A stretch of DNA of 6,655 bases from Actinomycetota bacterium. Lineage in GTDB: Bacteria; Actinomycetota; CADDZG01; WHSQ01. Of the stretch, positions 1-5,560 are shown piece after piece; the first letter of the stretch is position 1; each line of letters opens with the position of its first letter. The stretch is taken from the NCBI GenBank assembly GCA_013695055.1, contig JACDBF010000267.1, positions 1 through 6,655 on the forward strand, read 5' to 3'. Under the pieces are notes generated by a model that ran no database searches, was not told where the DNA came from, and saw nothing but the letters and a program-made list of their open reading frames with translations. The position numbers and the translations under genes are program-made.

Positions 1-341
1 AGAAAAAAGCCTGCCGACTTGGCCTTGGCCAGTCCGAGAGCGCGCATTGTGCCGATGGCCCCGACCTTGAGCGTGTGGATGGGGTGGTCGAGATAGTCGC
101 GCGGCGACGCCGGCGACGCGAAGTGAAGAATCCAGTCGATGTCCCCGTCGACGTGCAGATAGTTGGTGACGTCGTAACGCTCGAAACGGAAGCGCTCGTG
201 CTGGAGCGCCTCTTCGAGGTTGTTCGCTCCGCCCGTCAAAAATGAGTCGAAGCACACGACATCCCATCCTTCGGCGAGCAGACGTTCACACAGGTGGGAG
301 CCGACGAAGCCGGCGCCTCCCGTCACAAGGGCCCTGGGCAC
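1..341 (-). CDS. uxs: UDP-glucuronate decarboxylase-like SDR (UDP-xylose synthase family), N-terminal part only
   Basis: Only the first 113 codons are present; the gene runs off the left edge. The product begins with an NAD-binding Rossmann motif (TGGAGFVGSH, glycines 8, 11 and 14) and continues with DSFLTGGANNL, VTNYLHV and FASPASPRDYL...HPIHTLKVG..GT..ALGLAKAK. The last run is typical of UDP-glucuronate decarboxylase, which converts UDP-GlcA to UDP-xylose with NAD+ in the cytosol. The catalytic YxxxK lies in the missing part, so activity cannot be judged. The start is GTG at 339-341, with a good Shine-Dalgarno AGGAAG on the minus strand (346-351) four bases upstream. Only 12 bp separate it from the ugd stop, so the two are almost surely co-transcribed. 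That pairing makes sense, because Ugd produces the substrate. Another SDR acting on UDP-sugars (e.g. a dehydratase) is the main alternative. Confidence 0.85.
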   Translation of the reverse strand, partial: MPRALVTGGAGFVGSHLCERLLAEGWDVVCFDSFLTGGANNLEEALQHERFRFERYDVTNYLHVDGDIDWILHFASPASPRDYLDHPIHTLKVGAIGTMRALGLAKAKSAGFF

Positions 342-353
342 GGAACTTCCTAT

Positions 354-1670
354 CTACGAGCTGATGTGGGGGCGTCCGGTCGGGTAATAGCTTACGCCGG
401 CCTTCTTCATCTCTTCGGGATCGAAAAGATTGCGGCCGTCTACGATCACCGGATAGGCCATCGCCGAGGTCAGCTTGCCGAGGTCGAGCTCTTTGATCTC
501 GGCCCACTCGGTGCAGATCACAACGCAGTGCGCGTCCGTGGCCGCATCGTACGCGTCCGGGGCAATCTCGAGCTGGGGGCAATCCGCTTTAGCGTTGGCC
601 GAGCCTTCGGGGTCGTAACCGACCACGCGCGCCCCTTCGAGAAGTAGCTTGCGCGCGAGCGCGAGGGCCGGAGCATTGCGCACGTCGTCGGTGCCGGGCT
701 TGAAAGCCAGGCCCAAGAGCGCCACCTTCTTGCCCTCGACATTCCACAAGGCCTCGACGACCTTTTCGCAGGCGGCGTCGACCGATTGGTCGTTGATCCG
801 AGCTATCTCGCCGAGCAGAGGAAAGTCCGAGCCGAGGCGGGCCGCCAGACTCTCGAACGCCTGGACGTCCTTGGGAAAGCAGTAGCCTCCGTAACCCAGG
901 CCGGCATTGAGAAACGACCTGCCGATCCTGTCGTCCGAGCCCATGACGTCGGCCACCGCGACCACGTCGCCTCCGGACTTCTCGCACAGGCGGGCGAGGG
1001 CGTTGACATAGGAGATCTTGAGGGCCAAAAAGGCGTTGCACGCGTGCTTGGCCAGCTCCGCCGTCGGTATGTCGGTTTCGATGACCGGAGCGCCCTTCTC
1101 TATTAATGGAGCGTATAGCTCACGCATCTTGTCGAATGCGGCTCGCGACTCGGCGCCGATCAGGATGCGATCGGGGTTGAGCGAGTCCTCGATGGCGCTC
1201 CCCTCGCGGAGGAACTCAGGATTGGATACCACTTCGGCGTGGCCCATGGCGCCCGAGCGCTCGCGCTCGAGGGTTCGCTTGACGCGCTGCGCAGTACCTG
1301 CCGGAACGGTCGACTTCTCGACCACCACGACGTCGCGGTCGGCGTGCTTGGCGACGTTCCTTGCGGCATGCTCGACGGCGATGAGATTGGCCTCGCCCGA
1401 CGCCCGAGGCGGAGTGCCGACGCAAATGAATACGACCTCGGCCCCCGACATGGCCTCCCCGGGATCGCTCGTAAAGCGCAGCTTGCCAGCCTGCATGGTC
1501 TCACCTAAGAGCTCCTTCAGCCCCGGCTCATAGAACCACGGATCGCCGCGGCGAAGCTGCGCAACCTTCTCCTCGTCAAGATCGTTGCCGACGACATCAT
1601 GGCCGACCGCGGCGAGTGAAGCGCAAGTCACGAGTCCCACATGCCCCGTCCCGACCACACCTACCTTCAA
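354..1670 (-). CDS. ugd: UDP-glucose 6-dehydrogenase
   Basis: Oxidises UDP-glucose to UDP-glucuronate with two NAD+ in the cytosol. Full length, about 438-440 aa, normal for the family. Numbering below counts from the TTG at 1676. The N-terminal Rossmann domain has GTGHVG (9-14). It is followed by CVGTPP (85-90), EKSTVPAGT (120-128), SNPEFLREGSAIED (151-164), then the central helix with ELAKHACNAFLALKISYVN (Lys210, Asn214, Lys220). The catalytic motif is GYGGYCFPKD (261-270), with nucleophile Cys266 and Asp270; Tyr265 stands where Ser is common. The C-terminal domain has LGLAFKPGTDDVRNAP (321-336). All key residues are present. Start choice: TTG at 1668-1670 gives MKVGVVGTGHVG, the usual family N-terminus, and lies 7 nt from the Shine-Dalgarno GGAAGGAA (1678-1685). 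The longer TTG start at 1676 leaves only 1 nt of spacing. The gene follows gme by 66 bp and precedes uxs by 12 bp. UDP-ManNAc dehydrogenase is a paralogous alternative, judged unlikely from the overall sequence. Confidence 0.95.
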   Translation of the reverse strand: MKVGVVGTGHVGLVTCASLAAVGHDVVGNDLDEEKVAQLRRGDPWFYEPGLKELLGETMQAGKLRFTSDPGEAMSGAEVVFICVGTPPRASGEANLIAVEHAARNVAKHADRDVVVVEKSTVPAGTAQRVKRTLERERSGAMGHAEVVSNPEFLREGSAIEDSLNPDRILIGAESRAAFDKMRELYAPLIEKGAPVIETDIPTAELAKHACNAFLALKISYVNALARLCEKSGGDVVAVADVMGSDDRIGRSFLNAGLGYGGYCFPKDVQAFESLAARLGSDFPLLGEIARINDQSVDAACEKVVEALWNVEGKKVALLGLAFKPGTDDVRNAPALALARKLLLEGARVVGYDPEGSANAKADCPQLEIAPDAYDAATDAHCVVICTEWAEIKELDLGKLTSAMAYPVIVDGRNLFDPEEMKKAGVSYYPTGRPHISS

Positions 1671-1677
1671 ACCCAAT

Positions 1678-1685
1678 TTCCTTCC
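1678..1685 (-). promoter_or_regulatory. Ribosome binding site deciding the ugd start
   Basis: GGAAGGAA on the minus strand is 7 nt upstream of the TTG at 1670 but only 1 nt from the in-frame TTG at 1676. This spacing is the reason for preferring the shorter ugd start. Confidence 0.7.
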
Positions 1686-1698
1686 AGTTGAGATTCCC

Positions 1699-1717
1699 GA
1701 CCGCCCAACGGGCGGCC
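1699..1717 (-). other. GC-rich intercistronic hairpin between gme and ugd
   Basis: Minus strand GGCCGCCC-GTT-GGGCGGTC folds into an 8-bp stem (one G-U wobble) with a 3-nt loop. It lies in the 66-bp gap between the gme stop and the ugd start. No T-run follows, so it is not a canonical intrinsic terminator. It may instead protect or mark an mRNA processing point, or weakly attenuate ugd-uxs transcription; that role is inferred. Confidence 0.5.
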
Positions 1718-1736
1718 TTCAGCTTGTCGCGCGCAA

Positions 1737-2705
1737 CTATCCCGCGCGGCCCGCCACTTGCGACTCGATCCACTTGTACGTCTTCGTGAGGCCCTGCTCG
1801 AGCGTGGTCGCGGGCTCCCATCCGAGCACCGCACGCAGCTGCGTGTTGTCGCTGTTGCGCCCGCGCACGCCTTGCGGCTTGCTCGTGTCGTGCCGTTTGG
1901 TGAGCGACTTACCGCCCAGCTTGGCGATCAAATCCACCAGATCGTTGACCGAGATGAGCTCATCGGTGCCGAGGTTCAAGGGGGAGGAGTGATCCGACTG
2001 CATGATTCGGTAGATGCCTTCGACGCAATCGTCCACATAGGTGAAGGAGCGCGTTTGCAACCCGTCCCCCCAGACCTCGATCTCGCCGCCGTCCTCGGCC
2101 ATCGCCACCTTGCGGCTGATCGCCGCCGGGGCCTTCTCGCGGCCCCCGTCGTACGTACCGAGAGGACCGTAGATGTTGTGGAAGCGCGCCACGCGGGTGG
2201 GAAGTTTTCCCTCTTCGTCGTAGTACTGGCACAGCTTCTCCGCGTAGAGCTTCTCCCACCCGTAACCCTCTTCGGGGTCTGCCGGATAGGCATCCTCTTC
2301 CTTGAGGCCGCCAATCTCGGGGCTCTTCTGCATATACATGGGATAGATGCACGCGGACGAGGAGTAGAAGTAGCGCGTCGCATCATTCGCAAAAGCGGCC
2401 TGCAGCATGTGGGCGTTGATCAGGACGTTGTTTACCGCCACATCGGCATGGTTGGCGGTGATATAGCCGATTCCGCCCATGTCGGCAGCGAGCTGATAGA
2501 CCTCATGAATATCGCGCGTGGCCTCCAGGCAATTGTCCTCCTTGCGCAGATCGAGGACCATGAACTCGTCGGCCTGACTGGGCTCGTATTCGGGCTCTTT
2601 GATATCGACGCCCCTCACCCAGTAACCCTTGCCCTTCAGATGACGAACCATGTGATGTCCGATGAAACCCCCGGCCCCCGCAACGAGGGCCCTGCGATTC
2701 TTCAT
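1737..2705 (-). CDS. gme: GDP-mannose 3,5-epimerase
   Basis: An extended SDR of 322 aa, predicted to epimerise GDP-D-mannose at C3 and C5 to GDP-L-galactose (with GDP-L-gulose as the C5-only product) in the cytosol. The N-terminal NAD site is GAGGFIG (Gly10, 13, 16). Family marks are QLAADMGGIGYI (71-82), SSSACIYP (115-122), YGWEK (148-152), RFHNIYGPLGTYDGGREKAPAA (174-195), WGDGLQTRSFTYVDDCVEG (212-230) and GVRGRNSDN (279-287). Cys119, Tyr148, Lys152 and Lys191 have exactly the spacing of Cys145, Tyr174, Lys178 and Lys217 in the Arabidopsis enzyme, and Arg281 matches the Arg306 region. The catalytic set is therefore complete. The start is ATG at 2703-2705. A G-rich run (2717-2721) lies about 11 nt upstream, a rather wide spacing, and no better in-frame start was found. 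It sits 66 bp after the GT26 gene and 66 bp before ugd. A related epimerase acting on another GDP-sugar is possible but less likely. Confidence 0.9.
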   Translation of the reverse strand: MKNRRALVAGAGGFIGHHMVRHLKGKGYWVRGVDIKEPEYEPSQADEFMVLDLRKEDNCLEATRDIHEVYQLAADMGGIGYITANHADVAVNNVLINAHMLQAAFANDATRYFYSSSACIYPMYMQKSPEIGGLKEEDAYPADPEEGYGWEKLYAEKLCQYYDEEGKLPTRVARFHNIYGPLGTYDGGREKAPAAISRKVAMAEDGGEIEVWGDGLQTRSFTYVDDCVEGIYRIMQSDHSSPLNLGTDELISVNDLVDLIAKLGGKSLTKRHDTSKPQGVRGRNSDNTQLRAVLGWEPATTLEQGLTKTYKWIESQVAGRAG

Positions 2706-2771
2706 TGGCCGACAAACCCCCTTCGGTGTTTTTTGATCGAATCGACGTGTGTACCCAGGCTCACGCTCATC

Positions 2772-3578
2772 TCAACTGTTCAGTCGGAGCTTTTCCCTCA
2801 GGACTTGAACTCCGAATAGCACAGCGAACCTTGGGTTGTGGTAAAGGTAGCGGCGCCACAGGCGGCGAGGCTCGCTCACGAGCCTGAACAGCCACTCGAG
2901 CCCCAAACGCTGCAGGAGCGCGGGCGCCTGTTTCTTACGGCCCGCTATGAAGTCGAACGCCGCCCCCACACCGAGCATCGGAGCATGCACGACGCCCACG
3001 TTTTCGGCCATCCATCGATCTTGCTTGGGGGTTCCGAGACCCACGAAGATGATCCTGGCGCCCGAGGCTTCGACATCGGCGGCTACCCGGGCCTTTTCGT
3101 CATGCGTGAGCGCGCGAAACGGCGGGCTGTAGCAGTAAGCAACTTCCAGATCGGGCCAGCGCCTGCGGCATGCCTCCATCAGCTCGTCGAGCACGTCCTG
3201 GGCGCCGCCGTAGAAACCGACGGGGACGCCTTCGCGCGCGGCGCGCTCACAGAGCATCTGCGTGAGGGTCGGGCCGTAGGTGCGCGTTGCGTGGCCCACG
3301 CCGAGAAGCTTGAGGCCCCACACCAGCGGCATGCCGTCGGGCGTCACGAGGTCTGCCCCGTTCATCACTTCCTGGAAGGCGCGCTCATCGTGCGCCTCCA
3401 TGACGTTGTTAACGCTCGATGCGCACAGATAACGAGACTCGCCCGCATGGGCCCACGCCATGACGCGCTCCATGGCGTCCGCGTAGCTCGTGCCGTCCAC
3501 ACGCATGCCGAGGAGGTAACGAGACTCGAGTGGGGGAAGGACCGCCGGCTCGCGGATGGAATCTGCCGCCCGGCTCAT
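2772..3578 (-). CDS. WecG/TagA/CpsF family (GT26) glycosyltransferase
   Basis: 268 aa, near the usual 240-270. GT26 enzymes add the second sugar to an undecaprenyl-diphosphate-linked first sugar on the inner membrane face: ManNAc (TagA), ManNAcA (WecG) or glucose (GumM). Motifs: SSVNNVMEA (54-62), TPDGMPLVW (79-87, Asp81 aligning with the proposed catalytic Asp), YGPTLTQML (101-109), GFYGGAQDVLDEL (121-133), IIFVGLGTPKQDRWM (176-190), GVGAAFDFIAGRKKQAP (203-219) and an Arg-rich C-terminal segment (FRLVSEPRRLWRRYLYHNP, 231-249) of the kind that binds membrane and donor diphosphate. The frame is open 50 codons further upstream, but that part reads antisense-like and overlaps the previous gene. 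The ATG at 3576-3578 instead overlaps that gene's stop as TGATG, indicating translational coupling. The donor sugar cannot be read from sequence; a GumM-like glucosyl transfer would fit the hexose-P transferase partner. Confidence 0.9.
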   Translation of the reverse strand: MSRAADSIREPAVLPPLESRYLLGMRVDGTSYADAMERVMAWAHAGESRYLCASSVNNVMEAHDERAFQEVMNGADLVTPDGMPLVWGLKLLGVGHATRTYGPTLTQMLCERAAREGVPVGFYGGAQDVLDELMEACRRRWPDLEVAYCYSPPFRALTHDEKARVAADVEASGARIIFVGLGTPKQDRWMAENVGVVHAPMLGVGAAFDFIAGRKKQAPALLQRLGLEWLFRLVSEPRRLWRRYLYHNPRFAVLFGVQVLREKLRLNS

Positions 3579-5059
3579 CAGTGCGCGCCGCGGCGAGCGA
3601 GGATCACGCTCACGGTCTTGAGCAGGATGTAGAGATCGAGGGACAGCGACCAGTTCTCGATGTAGAAGAGGTCGAGTCTCAACGCTTCGTCGGGCGAGAC
3701 GCTGCTGCGGCCGTTGACCTGCCACCAACCGGTAACGCCGGCGGGTACCTCGTGACGCGGCCCGAGCATCTCGAGGTTCGCGGCAACCTGATCTACCGGC
3801 AGGGGGCGGGGACCGACGAGGCTCATTTCGCCCTTCACGACGTTGATGAGCTGCGGCAGCTCGTCGAGGCTCGTCTTGCGCAGAAAGTTGCCCACCTTGG
3901 TCAGGCGGGGATCGTCTTCGACCTTGAAGAACGGCGAGCTCTTGTCGACGGTGTCGTCGAGGAGCTTGTCGCCGTCCACCTGCATCGTGCGGAACTTGTA
4001 GACGGTGAACGCCCTGCCCCCGCGAGTGACGCGCTCCTGGCAGAACAACGCGGGCCCCTTCGAGGTGAGGCGCACGGCGAGCGCCACCATTCCCAGAACG
4101 GGGGCCAGAACCACGAGCCCGAGCGACGCCGTGGTGAGATCGAAGGCGCGCTTCACGGCAGCCTGCATGCCGGTGAGGCGCACGGGCTTCAGAGATATGG
4201 CCATGACCTCGTGGCCGACGGGCTGAACCGAAAGGCGCGACGCGAGTATCTGGGGAAGGTTGGCGGAGACTCTTACCTCCACCCCGGTCTGACGGGATGC
4301 CTGGACCACTTGGAGCGTGTCAGCGGGGCTTACCGCCGTGGAAGCGACGAACAGGCAGTCCGCAGAACAAGACTCGATGAGCTCGGCCAAGTCATCGATC
4401 TTCCCGGCGACGGGTATGCCGTTCGCGCGCGCCCCGTCTGCGCGGTGGCCGTCCTGGGAGGTGGCGACATAGCCGACCGGCTGGAACCCAAGCTTTGGAG
4501 ACTCGAGCGCCCCCGTGAGGCGACCTGCCTCGTCGTTGGTTCCCACGATCAGCGTCTTGAGCGAGAGCCGCCCATCGGTGCGCATGCGCCACACCCGGTA
4601 GCGCCACGTGCGGCGCGCGAACAGCTCGAGCACCAGGGCGAATGCCCAAGTGATCGCGACCCACTGGCGCGACAGATCAGACTCGGACCAATAGCTCGTG
4701 AGCACGATCAGAAGAGCGCCGATGCTCGTGGCGCTGAGAACGCGGCGGAACTCCTCGGAAGCCGAGAGGTGCCTCACCGCGTAGAGCCCGTAGACCTGGA
4801 AGACGGGCATCCACAGCGCTGCCCCCACCACGAGCGCCGCCATGTAGGCGGTCGACACGGGCTCGAGCCCGAAGCGCACGACCCAGGCCAAGAGCAGCGC
4901 CGTAACGACGCAGCTCACGTCGGTCAGCGCCAAGAAAAAGGCGATTCGCCGGTAGCGACGGCCTACTTCACTGGAAGGCGGCGGGGCGACGACCGCCGGA
5001 GGCTCATCGAGAGCGATCTCGAGTGGGCCATCGGCGTCGAGAGGATTGAGCACAGCCAC
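3578..5059 (-). CDS. Polyprenyl-phosphate hexose-1-phosphate transferase (exopolysaccharide priming enzyme)
   Basis: Starts a polysaccharide repeat by moving hexose-1-phosphate from a UDP-sugar to undecaprenyl phosphate at the inner membrane. From the GTG at 5059 it has 493 aa. Domains: four predicted membrane helices (about 39-63, 70-95, 107-123, 132-150); a Rossmann-like central domain with LIVGTNDEAGRL (170-181), as in CoA_binding_3; a further hydrophobic segment (about 307-330); and the bacterial sugar-transferase domain (about 298-490). That domain shows KRAFDL, FTVYKFRTM (351-359), SLDELPQLINVVKGEMSLVGPRP (397-419, with the Asp399-Glu400 dyad) and GVTGWWQVNGR (441-451). This is the WbaP/GumD-type architecture. 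The stop overlaps the next gene's ATG (TGATG). No Shine-Dalgarno is seen before GTG 5059, and the same frame stays open and coding-like up to about 5179, so the true start is probably upstream, perhaps ATT at 5162-5164. The first sugar (Glc or Gal) is not determinable. Confidence 0.93.
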   Translation of the reverse strand: MAVLNPLDADGPLEIALDEPPAVVAPPPSSEVGRRYRRIAFFLALTDVSCVVTALLLAWVVRFGLEPVSTAYMAALVVGAALWMPVFQVYGLYAVRHLSASEEFRRVLSATSIGALLIVLTSYWSESDLSRQWVAITWAFALVLELFARRTWRYRVWRMRTDGRLSLKTLIVGTNDEAGRLTGALESPKLGFQPVGYVATSQDGHRADGARANGIPVAGKIDDLAELIESCSADCLFVASTAVSPADTLQVVQASRQTGVEVRVSANLPQILASRLSVQPVGHEVMAISLKPVRLTGMQAAVKRAFDLTTASLGLVVLAPVLGMVALAVRLTSKGPALFCQERVTRGGRAFTVYKFRTMQVDGDKLLDDTVDKSSPFFKVEDDPRLTKVGNFLRKTSLDELPQLINVVKGEMSLVGPRPLPVDQVAANLEMLGPRHEVPAGVTGWWQVNGRSSVSPDEALRLDLFYIENWSLSLDLYILLKTVSVILARRGAH

Positions 5060-5179
5060 GTCGCCATGGGTCGTGACGAGCGACAGTACGTCACGGTCGT
5101 CCGCCTCGACGGCGGTGACTCCTGCCTCGTCGCCAAGGCGGATGGACGCGCGTTTCGATTGAATCGTGATGCCCCCACT
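5060..5179 (-). other. Probable unannotated N-terminal extension of the hexose-1-phosphate transferase
   Basis: In frame with the downstream gene, this stretch has no stop until TGA at 5180-5182. From about 5152 downward the codons are strongly G-first and C/G-third (GAC, GAG, GTC, GCC, GGC), giving a protein-like RLGDEAGVTAVEADDRDVL. It contains no in-frame ATG, GTG or TTG. Candidate starts are ATT at 5162-5164, with a G5 run (5172-5176) 7 nt upstream, or ATC at 5168-5170. The alternative reading frame starting GTG at 5178 has weaker codon bias. A rare AUU start, a sequencing error, or leftover coding sequence upstream of GTG 5059 could each explain it. Confidence 0.4.
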
Positions 5180-5217
5180 TCACTCTCTGAAAGTCTGCGA
5201 CTCGTTAGCCCGGTATC

Positions 5218-5236
5218 ACAGACATGCCTCTGTCAA
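5218..5236 (-). promoter_or_regulatory. TTGACA hexamer overlapped by an inverted repeat, possible promoter/operator
   Basis: A perfect TTGACA (-35-like) reads on the minus strand at 5236-5231, about 70 bp upstream of the possible ATT start. It overlaps an inverted repeat ACAGA-N6-TCTGT (5218-5233), an arrangement that would suit a repressor site. However, no good -10 box lies 16-18 bp downstream (the sequence there is CCGGGC), so the promoter call is weak. Confidence 0.25.
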
Positions 5237-5284
5237 CTGAAACGTCACCACCGGCGATGTGGTTGCCCCTTATGCCGAACAAAC

Positions 5285-5300
5285 GGACGTGGCGACGTCC
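5285..5300. promoter_or_regulatory. Inverted repeat GGACGT-N4-ACGTCC, possible operator
   Basis: A perfect 6-bp dyad with a 4-bp spacer (GGCG), about 120-140 bp upstream of the probable start of the hexose-phosphate transferase. Its size and symmetry resemble a dimeric regulator site. It has no T-run and would make a short hairpin at most. No regulator gene is in the window. Confidence 0.3.
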
Positions 5301-5343
5301 CTAAACGCCGCGCCGCCGACCCGACAAAGCATCTGTCCCCGTC

Positions 5344-5448
5344 TTACCGATGAGATCTCAGAGCGGAACACTCATCTTCGTCAAGCTGCCGTTCGGTCCG
5401 TGGGGGCCAGCCTAGCTTTTTGAAGGCCGCAAAGCCAGCTTCTTCCAT
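5344..5448 (-). CDS. Possible 34-aa small ORF, unknown function
   Basis: ATG at 5446-5448 to TAA at 5344-5346 gives a charged peptide starting MEEAGFAAFKKLGWPP and ending ALRSHR. The start lies inside the proximal copy of a 22-bp tandem duplication. The same frame is open upstream to about 5595 without another start, so this could be the tail of a decayed gene or chance. There is no clear Shine-Dalgarno and no family was recognised; the peptide has no membrane segment. Confidence 0.2.
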   Translation of the reverse strand: MEEAGFAAFKKLGWPPRTERQLDEDECSALRSHR

Positions 5449-5479
5449 GCCGATTCTCAGCTTCTTCCATGCCCATTCT
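5436..5479. repeat. 22-bp tandem direct duplication (two copies)
   Basis: Copies at 5436-5457 and 5458-5479 abut exactly and differ at one base (G versus C in CCGATT/CCCATT). Each contains CAGCTTCTTCCATGC. It lies in the gap upstream of the hexose-phosphate transferase. As 22 is not a multiple of three, it is not an in-frame peptide repeat. It is probably a slippage duplication. Confidence 0.9.
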
Positions 5480-5560
5480 CTATGGATCGGCGCGCCAGTC
5501 CTATACGCATTGGTGCTTAGAGCTTCGACCGCATAGTGATGATTGGGTGCTTTCTCTCGA

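Larger units (their letters stand above)
5165..5560. other. Gap between the epimerase and hexose-phosphate transferase genes
   Basis: About 400 bp with visibly lower GC than the flanking genes. It holds a 22-bp tandem duplication (5436-5479), a weak small frame (5344-5448), two short inverted repeats (5285-5300 and 5218-5233) and a TTGACA hexamer (minus strand, 5231-5236). The promoter of the hexose-phosphate transferase gene most likely lies here. No intrinsic terminator was found after the epimerase stop, and no RNA gene was recognised. Confidence 0.6.

Noticed and set aside
2715..2734. Possible plus-strand intrinsic terminator (AAC..GTT stem followed by T4) in the GT26-gme gap
   Set aside because: The stem is short with a C-T mismatch, and no plus-strand gene ends there. 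On the minus strand, where transcription runs, no T-run follows.
1758..2819. Plus-strand open frame of 353 codons opposite gme
   Set aside because: It is a shadow of the GME gene, which carries every family motif on the minus strand.
3579..3728. 50-codon upstream extension of the GT26 gene
   Set aside because: Its translation is Arg/Pro-rich with no family similarity, and it overlaps the sugar-transferase domain in another frame. The ATG in the TGATG overlap gives the usual family length.
3530..5353. Very long plus-strand open frame (607 codons) opposite the hexose-phosphate transferase
   Set aside because: It is antisense to a gene with clear membrane segments and catalytic motifs. The translation is rich in His, Arg and Glu with no domain, as expected for a GC-rich shadow frame.
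5511..5551. Near-repeat ATTGGTGCTT / ATTGGGTGCTT in the gap after the epimerase stop
   Set aside because: Only about 10 bp with a one-base insertion; too short to separate from chance.
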